A DNA stretch of 64,000 nt from Amycolatopsis acidiphila. Its GTDB lineage: Bacteria; Actinomycetota; Actinomycetes; Mycobacteriales; Pseudonocardiaceae. The position numbers were made by a program, and so were the translations under genes. How positions within the stretch are numbered: the stretch's first letter is position 1; each line of letters starts with the position of its first letter. This document shows, piece by piece, positions 18,003-27,998 of the stretch. The stretch spans positions 1,674,001 to 1,738,000 of the forward strand of contig NZ_CP090063.1 of NCBI RefSeq assembly GCF_021391495.1. The letters are read 5' to 3'. Below the pieces are notes generated by a model that worked only from the letters and a program-made list of their open reading frames with translations, did no database searches and was not told where the DNA came from.

Positions 18003-18219
18003 CTGTCCGAGTCAGCGGGAGGAGGTGACGCGATCGGCAGCTGATCCGGTGTGGCGATGCTTGACCATCGGGCCGTGTTCGCCCAGCGTGAGTACCCATG
18101 ACGGTGTCTTTCTGGGAGTACTCGCCGGACGAACGCCTGTACGCTGTGCGCACTCCTGACTCCGTCTTGTGGCGAATCCGCAAGCTCTCGGGCTGTGCCG
18201 AGAAGGCCTGCGGGTAGCC

Positions 18220-19215
18220 ATGACTGCACGCCAAGACGGGGAAGGCCGGGTGGACTTCCGGCAGGTGCGTGCTGCGCTGCCGGCGGCTGTGGCCCGGCTG
18301 CTCGGCGAGTACGAGCGGCACTTGCGCCTGGAGCGCGGGCTGTCGGAGCACACGGTGCGCGCTTATGTCGGCGACATCGTCTCCCTTCTCGGGTTCCTGC
18401 ACCGCGACTACGGGGCCGACGACGACCGTGCCGCCTTGGCGGATCTGGACGTCGCAGTTCTCCGTGCCTGGTTGGCCGACCAGCGCAGCAGTGGCGCCGG
18501 TCGAACGACACTGGCTCGCCGCTCCGCGGCGGCGCGCACCTTCACCGCGTGGGCCCGGCGGCAGGGTGCGCTGGAGGTCGATCCCGGTGCGCGACTGGTT
18601 TCGCCGCGGGCACATCGGACACTGCCTGCGGTGCTGCGCCCGGACGAGGCGGGTGAGGTGCTGCAGGCCTCCAGCGCCGGTGCGGCCGAGCTGGACCCGG
18701 AAGGGCTGCGCGATCACGCGGTCCTGGAGTTGCTGTACGCAACCGGTGTGCGAGTATCCGAGCTGTGCGGCCTCGACCTCGGTGACGTGGATTTCCCAAG
18801 ACGGGTCGTGCGGGTGCTCGGCAAGGGCGGCAAGGAGCGCGTAGTGCCGTTCGGTGTACCTGCTGAGCGCGCCTTGCGGTCGTGGCTGGACACCGGCAGG
18901 CCGGCGATGGTGGCGGGGGCTGCCCGAGCCGACGCCGAGGCGCTCTTCCTCGGCGTTCGCGGTGGCCGGCTCGATCCCCGCGCCGTGCGGCGAGTGGTTC
19001 ATGACGCCGTCGGATCAGTGCCGGGGGCCGCGGACATGGGACCTCATGGGCTGCGGCATACCGCGGCAACCCACCTGCTCGAGGGAGGGGCGGATCTTCG
19101 CAGCGTTCAGGAACTGCTCGGTCACGCTACGCTTGCCACGACGCAGCTCTACACTCACGTGACAGTCGAGCGGCTGAAGGCGATACATGACCGAGCCCAC
19201 CCCCGCGCCCGATGA
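18220..19215 (+). CDS. xerC: Tyrosine recombinase XerC
   Basis: XerC acts with XerD at dif to resolve chromosome dimers. The 331-residue protein has the SAM-like N-terminal core-binding domain ([19 protein letters not shown]) and the catalytic domain with Arg in [20 protein letters not shown], the [11 protein letters not shown] box and nucleophile Tyr311 in LYTHV. The start is uncertain: ATG 18220 or GTG 18250, the latter with GAAGG 4 nt upstream. The 3' end overlaps the next ORF by 29 bp. Position beside dprA matches other actinobacteria. Confidence 0.93.
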   Translation: MTARQDGEGRVDFRQVRAALPAAVARLLGEYERHLRLERGLSEHTVRAYVGDIVSLLGFLHRDYGADDDRAALADLDVAVLRAWLADQRSSGAGRTTLARRSAAARTFTAWARRQGALEVDPGARLVSPRAHRTLPAVLRPDEAGEVLQASSAGAAELDPEGLRDHAVLELLYATGVRVSELCGLDLGDVDFPRRVVRVLGKGGKERVVPFGVPAERALRSWLDTGRPAMVAGAARADAEALFLGVRGGRLDPRAVRRVVHDAVGSVPGAADMGPHGLRHTAATHLLEGGADLRSVQELLGHATLATTQLYTHVTVERLKAIHDRAHPRAR

Positions 19216-21094
19216 CCCCGGGGCGCGATCGGGCGGACCGGCGCGACCGCCCTCACTACCACCGACCAGACCTGAGCCCGGAGACCGAACTGAGCCCGTT
19301 GCCGAGAGCGGCCGTCGCATGACAGCCGACTTGCGACTCACCGACGCAGACCGTTCGGAAGCCCACCCGAACGGTGATCTCGGCGTACCCGCGGACGCCG
19401 CCCGCCCCGTCCAGCGATCGACTCGCCCTCACACCGCCGAAGAGGCGCGGGGCACCACCGATTCCGAAGCCGCCGTCAACTCCGACGAAAGTGCGGACGC
19501 CGCGGTTCCCGATTCGGTACCGGCAGATTCCGCCGCTGCCCGAACGAACGGGGAGGCGGGCCCCGCCGGTGAGACCACCGACGCCGAACGCGAGATCGCC
19601 GCGGACGACGAGGCGACATCGACCGCCGCAGACCCCGCTGAGGCGGGCGATCGGACCGGCGCGCAAAGTGCCGACCCCACGACTGCCGACAGCGCCAATG
19701 CAACGGGCGACAGTGCGAAGGCTGCCGACAGCTCCGAGGCAGGAGACCAGACCGCCACACACAGTGCCGACAGGACGACTACGGACAGCGCCAAGGCGAC
19801 GGCCACGCGCAGCGCCGACGCGCCAGCTGTCGACGCGACGACTACGGACAGCGCCAAGGCGACGGTCGTGGGCAGCGAGACCGCGGATGGCGCCCCTGCC
19901 ACGGCACCTGTCCACCATCTCGTGGGCCAAGCGGCCACGGAAAGTGACACGACGGCACCTGAGTCGGCGCCTGGTGAACCCCCTCCCTACATGGTTAGCG
20001 CGGCACCGAGCGGCGCAGCCCCAGACACGACTGCGGGCAATGGGGCGAAGCCGGTAGGCGCCGGCGACCCCGCCCGCCCTGACCACCCTGACCGCAGCAC
20101 GAACGGGGGCGCGTCCAACGAGGCGAAGCCGACGGGCGTCAACGATCCCGCTCGCTCCGATCAGGGCGTTCGCAGCACGAACGGCAGCGGGCCTAGCGAG
20201 GCGAAGCCGGTGGGCGCGGGCGGCCCCGCTCGCCCTGCCGCCGGCACCAACGGGAGCACGCCCAGCGAGGCGAAGGCGGTAGATGCCAACAACTCCGCTC
20301 GCACCCGCCACTCCGACCGCAGCACCAACGGCGACGCGCCCAACGAGGTGGACGCCGCCATCAACGCGCTTTGGCGGGAGTTCCGCGCGGCGCCGAACCA
20401 GCGGTTGCGGGAGCGGCTGGTGCTGCACTACGCGCCCCTGGTCAAGTACGTCGCAGGGCGGGTGGGGACCGGGCTGCCCACCCACGTCGACGTCGGGGAC
20501 CTCGTTCAGTCGGGCATCTTCGGGCTGATCGATGCCATCGAGAAGTTCGATCCCGAGCGCGGCTGGCGGTTCGAGACCTATGCGATGCAGCGCATTCGTG
20601 GTGCGATCCTTGATGACCTCCGATCTCAGGACTGGGTGCCGCGCGTGGTGCGCAGCCGGCTGCGGGAGGCCGAGCGCGCCCTGGAACGGCTCGGTGCTCG
20701 CCTGCATCGCACGCCGACCGACTTCGAGCTGGCCGAGGAGCTCGACATCGGCCTCGACGAGTTGCGTGACCTCTACGGCCAGCTGCGCCTGACCAGCGTC
20801 GTTGCGCTCGAGGATCTGGTCGCGGCCGGGAAGGACAGCGGCTCCCTCGTCGACACGCTTCCCGACGACGACGCCGTGGACCCTGTCGCCGTCCTGGTCG
20901 ACCGCGACAACCGGCGCCAGCTCGCCGAGGCCATCGCCCAGCTCACCGAGCGTGACCGAATCGTGGTCAGCCTCTACTACTTCGAGAGCCTCACGCTCGC
21001 GGAGATCGGCAAGGTCCTGGGCGTGACGGAGTCGCGGGTCAGCCAGCTGCACACCCGGGCGGTGCTCCGCTTGCGCGCGAGGCTCACGGGTTAG
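19187..21094 (+). CDS. whiG: WhiG/FliA-family sigma factor with long low-complexity N-terminus
   Basis: The last ~248 residues are a sigma-28 type factor: region 2 ([57 protein letters not shown]), region 3 and region 4 ([38 protein letters not shown]). In Streptomyces WhiG (about 280 residues) starts aerial hyphae on the sporulation path. Here some 385 residues rich in Ala, Thr, Asp, Ser and Pro come first, including ~25-residue repeats ([13 protein letters not shown]...STNG) coded at 20035-20355. GAAGG at 19176-19180 fits ATG 19187, but a shorter start such as GTG 20348 cannot be excluded. The stop overlaps that of the facing M23 gene. Confidence 0.85.
   Translation: MTEPTPAPDDPGARSGGPARPPSLPPTRPEPGDRTEPVAESGRRMTADLRLTDADRSEAHPNGDLGVPADAARPVQRSTRPHTAEEARGTTDSEAAVNSDESADAAVPDSVPADSAAARTNGEAGPAGETTDAEREIAADDEATSTAADPAEAGDRTGAQSADPTTADSANATGDSAKAADSSEAGDQTATHSADRTTTDSAKATATRSADAPAVDATTTDSAKATVVGSETADGAPATAPVHHLVGQAATESDTTAPESAPGEPPPYMVSAAPSGAAPDTTAGNGAKPVGAGDPARPDHPDRSTNGGASNEAKPTGVNDPARSDQGVRSTNGSGPSEAKPVGAGGPARPAAGTNGSTPSEAKAVDANNSARTRHSDRSTNGDAPNEVDAAINALWREFRAAPNQRLRERLVLHYAPLVKYVAGRVGTGLPTHVDVGDLVQSGIFGLIDAIEKFDPERGWRFETYAMQRIRGAILDDLRSQDWVPRVVRSRLREAERALERLGARLHRTPTDFELAEELDIGLDELRDLYGQLRLTSVVALEDLVAAGKDSGSLVDTLPDDDAVDPVAVLVDRDNRRQLAEAIAQLTERDRIVVSLYYFESLTLAEIGKVLGVTESRVSQLHTRAVLRLRARLTG
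19774..20355 (+). repeat. Internal repeats coding the sigma-factor N-terminal extension
   Basis: A 29-bp stretch at 19774-19802 recurs exactly at 19837-19865 (both encode TTDSAKAT), 63 bp apart. Four longer degenerate units of about 70-80 bp at 20035-20355 encode [12 protein letters not shown] segments joined by STNG. They keep the reading frame and end just before the conserved sigma domain. Confidence 0.7.
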
Positions 21095-21807
21095 GGCGGT
21101 TCCCACGGTTTCAGGCGGATCACCGCCTCCGTGCGGATCAGGGCCAACGGGTTCAGGTACTCGTCTCCCCGGCGAACTCCCCAGTGCAGGCAGGCCTCGA
21201 CGGGGCAGCCGAGATGACCGGGATTGACGGTGCCGATCGGCTGCCCGGCGAACACCTGGGTGCCTGTCGGCACGGTGGGGGTGACCGGTTCGTAGGTCGT
21301 TCTCAGGCCGCCGTCGTGGTCGATCGAGATGACGCCCTGACCTGCCACCTGACCGGAGAACACCACTACGCCGGGGCCTGCCGCGAGTACCTGCTGACCG
21401 GGAGCCGCGGCGAGGTCGACGCCGCGATGACCTGGGCCGTAGTCCGTCTCCGGCCGCTGGAAGGGCCTGGTTACCTGGGGGACCGGGGACAAGGGCCACG
21501 TGAAGCGAGGCTCGGGTTCGGCGGCCTGGAGTGGGTCGGTCGTGGCCGGAGGTGGCGCCGCTTCGACCCGCCGGGCAGGTGATTGCTGAGCGGCCGCGAA
21601 GCCTGGCGCACCGCCGGCCTGCACGGGCGGGCTGCCGAGCGGCGCCTGCGGGCCGCCGAGTTGCACGGGTGGGCCGCCGACCTGCACCGGCGCGCCGCCG
21701 AGCGGCACGGGCGTACCGCCCACCAGCAGCGGCGCACCGCCGAGCAGCAGCAGCGCTCCCACCAGCAGGGGGAGGCTCGGGCGCGGGATGATGACCACGT
21801 CCTCCAC
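21091..21807 (-). CDS. Secreted M23-family metallopeptidase (LytM-like)
   Basis: A predicted extracytoplasmic cell-wall endopeptidase of about 238 residues. After a hydrophobic leader (LPLLVGALLLLGGAP) comes a run of short GGxPVxx repeats, then the M23 domain with GHRGVDLAAAPGQQVLAA and CLHWGVRRGD. The first His of the usual HxH pair is replaced by Cys in CLHWG, which I recall as common in the actinobacterial relatives beside rpsB; whether the enzyme is active is open. The start is uncertain (GTG 21807 or GTG 21798). It is convergent with the sigma gene (4-bp overlap) and divergent from rpsB, as in mycobacteria. Confidence 0.85.
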   Translation of the reverse strand: MEDVVIIPRPSLPLLVGALLLLGGAPLLVGGTPVPLGGAPVQVGGPPVQLGGPQAPLGSPPVQAGGAPGFAAAQQSPARRVEAAPPPATTDPLQAAEPEPRFTWPLSPVPQVTRPFQRPETDYGPGHRGVDLAAAPGQQVLAAGPGVVVFSGQVAGQGVISIDHDGGLRTTYEPVTPTVPTGTQVFAGQPIGTVNPGHLGCPVEACLHWGVRRGDEYLNPLALIRTEAVIRLKPWEPP

Positions 21808-22172
21808 CGTGGTGATTCGGCGGCGCCGGTGGGAAACAGAATGCGGTTCTGTGGACAACCGAGGGGCCTGTGGACAACCGACGAGGTATCGCCTTGCCCG
21901 TGGTGAATGCGCGTGCCCCTGGGCGTACACTATTCACGCGGCCTGTCCTGCACAGGTCGACTTCGCGTGTACGTGCACGCTCCCACGTTCCAGAGTGCTT
22001 CTTCGCATCGGCTGGCAGGTGGGATGCGCGGCGTCCGGGCGGTCCCCGTCTCGGCGGGGTCCGGGCACCGGCACGGCACCAGGGCTGACGGCCACCCGGC
22101 CGGCGGCGACAAACCGACACGCGGGCCGGCGAAACCCGGCACGCTCAAGACAGAAGAGGTGCGAATCCGGCC
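21808..22172 (+). promoter_or_regulatory. rpsB upstream region with DnaA-box pair, promoter and leader
   Basis: A 365-bp gap without a gene. Two TGTGGACAA 9-mers (inverted DnaA-box type) lie at 21850-21858 and 21869-21877. TACACT at 21926-21931 is the best -10 candidate for rpsB, bracketed by GTGAAT (21903-21908) and ATTCAC (21932-21937). A leader of about 235 nt would follow, with several GC-rich stems such as CCCCG...CGGGG; this is the expected place for an S2 autoregulatory structure, though I cannot assign one. Confidence 0.5.
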
Positions 22173-23009
22173 ATGGCCGTCGTCACCATGAAGCAGCTGC
22201 TCGACTCCGGTGTGCACTTCGGGCACCAGACGCGGCGCTGGAACCCGAAGATGAAGCGCTACATCCTCACCGAGCGCAACGGCATCTACATCATCGACCT
22301 GCAGCAGACGCTGACCTACATCGACCGCGCCTTCGAGTTCATCAAGGAAACCGTCGCGCACGGTGGCACGATCATGTTCGTCGGCACCAAGAAGCAGGCG
22401 CAGGAAGCGATCGCCAGCGAGGCGCAGCGCGTGGGCATGCCCTACGTGAACCAGCGCTGGCTGGGCGGCATGCTCACCAACTTCCAGACCGTGCACAAGC
22501 GCCTCCAGCGCCTCAAGGAGCTCGAGTCGCAGGAGCAGACCGGCGGCTTCCAGGGCCTCACCAAGCGCGAGATCCTCACGCTCACCCGCGAGAAGGACAA
22601 GCTGGAGAAGACCCTCGGCGGTATCCGCGACATGGCGAAGGTCCCCTCCGCCGTCTGGATCGTGGACACCAAGAAGGAGCACATCGCCGTCGGCGAGGCG
22701 CGCAAGCTGAACATCCCGGTCGTCGCGGTGCTGGACACCAACTGCGACCCGGACGAGGTGGACTACCCGATCCCGGGCAACGACGACGCGATCCGCTCCG
22801 CGGCGCTGCTGACCAAGGTCGTCGCCGAGGCGGCCGCGGCCGGACTGCTGGCCCGCTCGGGCCGCAACGGCTCCGCCCCGGAGGGCCAGGACAAGCCGGA
22901 GCGCGGCGTGGCCTCGGACGAGCCGCTGGCCGAGTGGGAGAAGGAACTCCTGGCCGGCAGCGAGGGCGGCGGCCAGCCGCAGCCCGCCGAGCAGACCACC
23001 TCCTCCTGA
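22173..23009 (+). CDS. rpsB: 30S ribosomal protein S2
   Basis: S2 joins the 30S late and bridges to S1-like factors. The 278-residue protein has the family sequence [35 protein letters not shown] and [20 protein letters not shown]. The C-terminal ~45 residues form an acidic Gly/Gln-rich tail. ATG 22173 has AGAAGAGG upstream. It is followed by a strong hairpin and then tsf, the normal order. Confidence 0.98.
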   Translation: MAVVTMKQLLDSGVHFGHQTRRWNPKMKRYILTERNGIYIIDLQQTLTYIDRAFEFIKETVAHGGTIMFVGTKKQAQEAIASEAQRVGMPYVNQRWLGGMLTNFQTVHKRLQRLKELESQEQTGGFQGLTKREILTLTREKDKLEKTLGGIRDMAKVPSAVWIVDTKKEHIAVGEARKLNIPVVAVLDTNCDPDEVDYPIPGNDDAIRSAALLTKVVAEAAAAGLLARSGRNGSAPEGQDKPERGVASDEPLAEWEKELLAGSEGGGQPQPAEQTTSS

Positions 23010-23017
23010 CCCAGCTT

Positions 23018-23051
23018 CCCCGTGCGGCCGCTCGCCGGCGGCCGCACGGGG
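23018..23051 (+). terminator. Intercistronic hairpin between rpsB and tsf
   Basis: Perfect 14-bp inverted repeat: arms 23018-23031 (CCCCGTGCGGCCGC) and 23038-23051, 6-nt loop. It starts 8 nt after the rpsB stop and ends 24 nt before the tsf start. It may be a partial terminator or an mRNA-stability element that sets the S2:EF-Ts ratio. Confidence 0.7.
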
Positions 23052-23075
23052 CCCAAGACTTCCGAAGGAAACACG

Positions 23076-23894
23076 ATGGCGAACTACACCGCGGCGGACG
23101 TGAAGCGTCTCCGCGAGCTCACCGGCTCCGGCATGATGGACTGCAAGCGGGCCCTCGAGGAGAACGACGGCGACTTCGAGAAGGCCGTCGAGTTCCTGCG
23201 CATCAAGGGTGCGAAGGACGTCGGCAAGCGCGCCGAGCGTGCGACCGCCGAGGGCCTCGTCGCCGGTGACGGTGGCGTCCTGATCGAGCTCAACTCCGAG
23301 ACCGACTTCGTCGCCAAGAACGAGCAGTTCCAGCAGCTGGCCGACAAGATCGTGGCGGCGGCCAAGGCCAATCCCACCGACGATGTCGAGAAGCTGGGCG
23401 CCGCGCCGCTCGAGGGCGGCCAGACCGTCAACGACGCCGTGCAGGAGCTGGCCGCGAAGATCGGCGAGAAGCTGGTCCTGCGCCGCGTCGTGGCGTTCGA
23501 CGGCACCGTCGAGACCTACCTGCACCGCCGTGGCGCCGGCCTCCCGCCGGCCGTCGGCGTGCTCGTCGAGTACACCGGCGACAGCTCCGACGCCGCCCGC
23601 GGTGCGGCGCTGCAGATCGCCGCGCTCAAGCCGAAGTACCTGACCCGCGAGGAGGTGCCCGCCGACCTCGTCGACAACGAGCGCCGCATCGCCGAGGAGA
23701 CCGCGCGGGCCGAGGGCAAGCCGGAGCAGGCCCTGCCGAAGATCATCGAAGGCAAGGTCAACGCCTTCTACAAGGACACCGTGCTGCTCGAGCAGCCCTC
23801 GGTGACCGACAACAAGAAGACCGTGAAGCAGCTGCTCGACGCGGCAGGCGTGACCGTCACGCGGTTCGCCCGCTTCGAGGTGGGCCAGCAGTAG
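23076..23894 (+). CDS. tsf: Translation elongation factor Ts
   Basis: EF-Ts exchanges GDP for GTP on EF-Tu. The 272-residue protein begins [20 protein letters not shown] with the UBA-like helix pair, followed by [13 protein letters not shown] and the core motif [16 protein letters not shown] 23076 is preceded by GAAGGA. Upstream in-frame codons are noncoding hairpin sequence. The gene ends before another hairpin. Confidence 0.98.
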   Translation: MANYTAADVKRLRELTGSGMMDCKRALEENDGDFEKAVEFLRIKGAKDVGKRAERATAEGLVAGDGGVLIELNSETDFVAKNEQFQQLADKIVAAAKANPTDDVEKLGAAPLEGGQTVNDAVQELAAKIGEKLVLRRVVAFDGTVETYLHRRGAGLPPAVGVLVEYTGDSSDAARGAALQIAALKPKYLTREEVPADLVDNERRIAEETARAEGKPEQALPKIIEGKVNAFYKDTVLLEQPSVTDNKKTVKQLLDAAGVTVTRFARFEVGQQ

Positions 23895-23914
23895 GCTCTG
23901 GCGGCCGACGCGTA

Positions 23915-23953
23915 TCGTGCCCCGTCTCCGGCGACATCGGGGGCGGGGCACGA
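23915..23953 (+). terminator. Hairpin after tsf
   Basis: 10-bp inverted repeat: TCGTGCCCCG at 23915-23924 and CGGGGCACGA at 23944-23953, 19-nt loop. It lies 20 nt past the tsf stop and is best read as the rpsB-tsf terminator. The right arm contains the A of an in-frame ATG (23953) that would otherwise be an alternative pyrH start, which argues against that start. Confidence 0.6.
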
Positions 23954-24003
23954 TGACGAACGAGCACTGGTTGGCGAAGCGGTACCCAGCGGAGGTGACG
24001 GGC

Positions 24004-24750
24004 GTGACGGAGGAACGAGCCGGCGACGGCTACAGGCGGGTACTGCTGAAACTGGGCGGGGAAATGCTCGGCGGCGGGTCGCTCGGGGTCGACCCCGACG
24101 TGGTGCACTCGGTGGCCCTGCAGATCTCCGAGGTCGTGCGGACCGGAGTGCAGATGGCGGTGGTCATCGGCGGCGGTAATTATTTCCGCGGCGCGGAGCT
24201 GTCACAGCGTGGCATGGACCGCGACCGCGCCGACTACATGGCGATGCTGGGCACCGTGATGAACTGCCTGGCCCTGCAGGACTTCCTGGAGAAGGAAGGC
24301 GTGCCGACGCGCGTGCAGAGCGCGATCACGATGGGCCAGGTCGCCGAGCCCTACATCCCGCGCCGCGCAGAGCGGCACCTGGAGAAGGGTCGCGTCGTCA
24401 TCTTCGCCGCCGGTGTCGGCATGCCGTACTTCTCCACGGACACCGCCGCCGCCCAGCGTTCCCTGGAGATCGGCTGCGAGGCCGTGCTGATGGCCAAGGC
24501 CGTCGACGGGGTGTTCACCGCGGACCCGAAGACCGACCCGGGCGCGAAGATGTTCGAGGAGATCACGCACCGCGAGGTGCTCGAGCGCGGGCTGAAGGTC
24601 GCCGACGCCACCGCGTTCAGCCTCTGCATGGACAACAACATGCCGATCATCGTGTTCAATCTGCTCACCGAGGGAAACATTGCGCGAGCGGTCCGTGGTG
24701 AGAGGATCGGGACACTGGTCAGCACCCCCGCCGACGGGCTCACCCCCTAG
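24004..24750 (+). CDS. pyrH: UMP kinase
   Basis: Hexameric amino-acid-kinase-fold enzyme converting UMP to UDP. The 248-residue protein has [43 protein letters not shown] and the nucleotide segment [15 protein letters not shown] 24004 is chosen because GGAGG at 23991-23995 is 8 nt upstream; ATG 23953 would fall in a hairpin. frr follows 49 bp downstream, the usual order. Confidence 0.96.
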   Translation: MTEERAGDGYRRVLLKLGGEMLGGGSLGVDPDVVHSVALQISEVVRTGVQMAVVIGGGNYFRGAELSQRGMDRDRADYMAMLGTVMNCLALQDFLEKEGVPTRVQSAITMGQVAEPYIPRRAERHLEKGRVVIFAAGVGMPYFSTDTAAAQRSLEIGCEAVLMAKAVDGVFTADPKTDPGAKMFEEITHREVLERGLKVADATAFSLCMDNNMPIIVFNLLTEGNIARAVRGERIGTLVSTPADGLTP

Positions 24751-24799
24751 CCCTGGTGGGATCACCGGAGACAACTAGAGCACACAAACGGGAGTAGCC

Positions 24800-25357
24800 G
24801 TGATCGACGAGACCCTCCTCGACGCCGAGGAGAAGATGGAAAAAGCGGTGTCCTTCGCGAAGGAGGATCTGTCGTCGGTGCGGACCGGTCGGGCCAACCC
24901 CTCGATGTTCTCCCGGGTGGTCGTGGAGGCCTACGGCTCCACGATGCCGCTGAACCAGGTCGCCGGTGTCAACATCCCCGAGGCGCGGATGGCGATCGTC
25001 AAGCCCTACGACCCGTCGCAGCTGAACGCCATCGAGAAGGCGATCCGCGACTCCGACCTGGGCGTGAACCCCAGCAACGACGGCCAGATCATCCGCATCG
25101 TCATCCCGCAGCTGACCGAGGAGCGGCGCCGCGAGATGGTCAAGATGGCCAAGGGCAAGGGCGAGGACGCCAAGGTCCACATCCGCGGCGTGCGCCGTAA
25201 GGCCAAGGAGGAGCTCGACCGGATCGCCAAGGACGGCGAGGCCGGCGAGGACGAGGTCGCCCGGGCGGAGAAGGAGCTGCAGAACCTCACGGACAGCTAC
25301 GTCGCCCAGGTCGACGACCTCGTCAAACACAAGGAAGCCGAGCTGCTCGAGGTCTGA
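24800..25357 (+). CDS. frr: Ribosome recycling factor
   Basis: RRF splits post-termination ribosomes together with EF-G. The 185-residue protein shows the family features [35 protein letters not shown] and the C-terminal coiled coil [22 protein letters not shown] 24800 is preceded by GGGAGTA. Its TGA overlaps the cdsA ATG (TGATG). Confidence 0.97.
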   Translation: MIDETLLDAEEKMEKAVSFAKEDLSSVRTGRANPSMFSRVVVEAYGSTMPLNQVAGVNIPEARMAIVKPYDPSQLNAIEKAIRDSDLGVNPSNDGQIIRIVIPQLTEERRREMVKMAKGKGEDAKVHIRGVRRKAKEELDRIAKDGEAGEDEVARAEKELQNLTDSYVAQVDDLVKHKEAELLEV

Positions 25358-26250
25358 TGGCCCAGGTGAGCGAAGAACGCGAGAAGGCCCCGATGTCTTC
25401 TCCGGAGCCGGGCGGACCAGCCCAGCCGGCCAAGAAACCGTCGCGGGCCGGCCGTGACCTGCCGGCCGCGATCGCGGTCGGGCTCGTGCTGGGGGCGGCG
25501 ATCCTCGTCTCGCTGCTCACGGTGCGCTACATCTTCATCGGGATCATCGCGGTCGCGGTCGCGGTCGGCACGATCGAGTTCGCGCAGGCGCTGCGCCGGG
25601 CGGCGGGGATCAGGCCGGCCCTGGTCCCGCTGCTGGTCGGCGGCCAGGCGATGGTCTGGCTGACCTGGCCGTTCGGGCTCAAGGGCACCATGGTCGCGTT
25701 CGCGCTCACCGTGCTGGCGTCCCTGCTCTGGCGCCTGCCCGGCGGCGCCGAGGGCTATCTCCGGGACACCTCCGCGTCGGTGTTCGCCGCGGCGTACCTG
25801 CCGCTGTTCGCGTCGTTCGCGGCGATGCTCGTGCCACCGCACGACGGTGTCGGCCGGGTGCTGACGTTCATGATCGGCGTGGTCGCGTCGGACACCGGTG
25901 GCTACGCGGCGGGCGTCCTCAAGGGCAAGCATCCGATGGCGCCGTCGATCAGCCCGAAGAAGACCTGGGAGGGCTTCACCGGTTCGCTGGTCGCGGGCAT
26001 CGTCGGCGGCGCGCTGTCGGTGCACTACCTGCTCGACGGGCACGTCTGGCAGGGCGTGCTGTTCGGCGCCGCGATCGTGCTCACCGCGACGCTCGGCGAC
26101 CTGGTCGAGTCGCTCATCAAGCGGGACCTGGGGATCAAGGACATGGGCACGATGCTGCCCGGCCACGGCGGTCTGATGGACCGGCTGGACTCCCTGCTGC
26201 CCTCGGCCGTCGTGTCGTGGGTGCTGTTGTCGGCCTTCATCGGCGGCTGA
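25357..26250 (+). CDS. cdsA: Phosphatidate cytidylyltransferase
   Basis: CdsA makes CDP-diacylglycerol from phosphatidic acid and CTP, the branch point to phosphatidylinositol, phosphatidylglycerol and cardiolipin. The 297-residue protein has a soluble basic N-terminus (~38 residues), about eight membrane segments and the C-terminal signature LGDLVESLIKRDLGIKDMG followed by HGGLMDRLDS. It is translationally coupled to frr. The convergent VOC gene stops only 3 bp beyond, with no room for a terminator. Confidence 0.95.
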   Translation: MAQVSEEREKAPMSSPEPGGPAQPAKKPSRAGRDLPAAIAVGLVLGAAILVSLLTVRYIFIGIIAVAVAVGTIEFAQALRRAAGIRPALVPLLVGGQAMVWLTWPFGLKGTMVAFALTVLASLLWRLPGGAEGYLRDTSASVFAAAYLPLFASFAAMLVPPHDGVGRVLTFMIGVVASDTGGYAAGVLKGKHPMAPSISPKKTWEGFTGSLVAGIVGGALSVHYLLDGHVWQGVLFGAAIVLTATLGDLVESLIKRDLGIKDMGTMLPGHGGLMDRLDSLLPSAVVSWVLLSAFIGG

Positions 26251-26253
26251 CGC

Positions 26254-27099
26254 TCAGTCGTCGTACGGGTCGTCCACCTCGGCGCGCCCGATGTCGTCGG
26301 CGACCACGCTGCGGTCGATCACGGAGAACACCGCGCCACACGGGTCGGCGATGATCGCGATCCGCCCCCACTGGGTGTCGTACGGCTCGGCGACGACGCG
26401 TCCGCCCAGCATGATCGCGTGCCCTGCCGTCGCGTCGGTGCCACGGGCCGGGTCGACCTCGAAGTACACCATCCAGTGCGGCATGGTCTCCGGCGGATAT
26501 TCGGGACCCATCGTGTAGCGGTACAGCACCGGCTGCTGGTCGAGGATCCATTCGACGTAGTCGACGCCGCGGTGGTCGCCGATCTGGCGGGACGTGTAGT
26601 TGAACAGGCGGCAGAAGAACCCGTCGGCCGCCTCGCCGTCATGGGTGTTGAGGTCCGCCGTGGCGAAGGTGTTGGGCGCCCCGCCCACGAAGTCCCAGGT
26701 GGGGGAGGGCTGCCAGAAGACCGCGGGCGCACCGGCCGGGTCGACGACGTGCAGGATGCTTCCGCGGTTGGGGATGGCGACCGGCCCCAGCGTCACCGCT
26801 CCGCCCAGATGTTCGGTCCACTCGGCCGCGTTCGCGACGCTGTGCACGGAGATGTTGATGGTCCACAGGCTCGGCTGCTGGTCGCCGGCGCGGTAGATTC
26901 CCGCGACGTCCCTGGTGCCGAGCGACGCGACGAGATAGCGGCCGGTGGGGGTCGCGGGATCGCGGTTGAGGTAGTAGTTCCAGCCGAAGAGTCCGTTGTA
27001 GAACTGCTGCGCGGCGCCCTCGTCGAGGGTGGCGAGCTCGACCCAGCACGGTATACCCGAGGGGAGTATCGACTGGGTAGTCATCGGACCGAGTGCCAT
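26254..27099 (-). CDS. Two-domain VOC (glyoxalase/dioxygenase-fold) protein
   Basis: A 281-residue protein with two vicinal-oxygen-chelate modules: residues ~12-130 (CWVELATLDEGAAQQFYNGL, GSILHVVDPAGAPAVFWQ) and ~140-265 (VDYVEWILDQQPVLYRY, GAVFSVIDR). Such tandem VOC proteins in actinobacteria are often annotated as hydroxylases or glyoxalases without proof. On the minus strand AGGAGG precedes ATG 27099 by 5 nt. It stands alone, leftward, facing cdsA. Substrate unknown. Confidence 0.88.
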   Translation of the reverse strand: MALGPMTTQSILPSGIPCWVELATLDEGAAQQFYNGLFGWNYYLNRDPATPTGRYLVASLGTRDVAGIYRAGDQQPSLWTINISVHSVANAAEWTEHLGGAVTLGPVAIPNRGSILHVVDPAGAPAVFWQPSPTWDFVGGAPNTFATADLNTHDGEAADGFFCRLFNYTSRQIGDHRGVDYVEWILDQQPVLYRYTMGPEYPPETMPHWMVYFEVDPARGTDATAGHAIMLGGRVVAEPYDTQWGRIAIIADPCGAVFSVIDRSVVADDIGRAEVDDPYDD

Positions 27100-27179
27100 G
27101 GTGCCTCCTGTCCCGGGGAGGCCTTGAGTCTACGGCCGCAGCATGATTTTTTCGTTGTCAGGTCCCGTATGCTGCGGTT

Positions 27180-27998
27180 ATGTGGAATGCCGTCCGTCGC
27201 GGGCTGAAAGCGCTATCCCGCGACGGGGGCGTGGTCCCCAGTCCGAATATCTGGTACTACCCCGAGGTTTACGAGGTCGAGAACCGCGCGCAGGACGTGG
27301 ACGGCGAGATCTGGCGCGTGCTGGGCGAGGAAACGCCCTGGTCGGGCCGGGACGTGCTCGATCTCGGGTGCGGGGACGGGTTTCATCTCCCGAAGTTCGC
27401 GGAAAGCGCGAAAACGGTGCTCGGCGTCGAGCCGCATGAACCGTTGGTGCACAAAGCGCGACGCAGAGTTTCCGGATTCGGAAACGTCAATGTGCTCGCG
27501 GGATCCGCGCAACGGGTACCGGTTCCGGACTCGAGCGTCGACGTGGTGCACGCCCGGACCGCGTATTTCTTCGGGCCGGGCTGTGAGCCGGGACTGCGGG
27601 AAGTCGACCGGATTCTCCGCCCTGGTGGCGTACTCGCGATCGTCGATCTGGACGTCACCGCGGAGCCCTACGGCCGGTGGATGCGCGCGGACCTGCCGCA
27701 CTACGACCCGGTGGCCGTGGAAACTTTCTTCGCCCGCAGCGGTTTTCGCTACCGCCGTGTCGCCACGCGCTGGCATTTCGCCGGCCGTGCCGAACTGGAG
27801 TCGGTGCTGAAGATCGAGTTCAGTCCCGAGGTCGCCGCCCGCGCGATCGAGGATGTCCTACGCGCGAACGCGGGCGGCGAGGGTGGTTACACGGTGCCGG
27901 TGGGGTATCGCGTGCATGTACGCGAGAAGCCCACCGGCCTCGTGTTGCCCGGTCACTCGTCGTCTTCCTCGGCGTCGATCTCGCCGAGGATTCCGTAG
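27180..27998 (+). CDS. SAM-dependent methyltransferase (class I)
   Basis: A 272-residue class I methyltransferase. SAM motif I is VLDLGCGDGFHLPKF near residue 61; further family signals are VLGVEPHEPLV (acidic loop) and DRILRPGGVLAIVDLD (post-motif strand). Target unknown. TATGCT at 27168-27173 lies 6 nt before ATG 27180, so the mRNA is probably leaderless. The last 46 bp overlap the convergent PadR gene, and the Ser-rich tail (SSSSSASISP) is coded there, so the natural C-terminus may not be functional sequence. Confidence 0.88.
   Translation: MWNAVRRGLKALSRDGGVVPSPNIWYYPEVYEVENRAQDVDGEIWRVLGEETPWSGRDVLDLGCGDGFHLPKFAESAKTVLGVEPHEPLVHKARRRVSGFGNVNVLAGSAQRVPVPDSSVDVVHARTAYFFGPGCEPGLREVDRILRPGGVLAIVDLDVTAEPYGRWMRADLPHYDPVAVETFFARSGFRYRRVATRWHFAGRAELESVLKIEFSPEVAARAIEDVLRANAGGEGGYTVPVGYRVHVREKPTGLVLPGHSSSSSASISPRIP

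Noticed and set aside
19256..22120. A 954-codon open frame on the minus strand
   Set aside because: It runs antisense through the sigma factor gene and the M23 gene into the rpsB leader. It has no domain, and its openness follows from the GC-rich codon pattern of the true genes.
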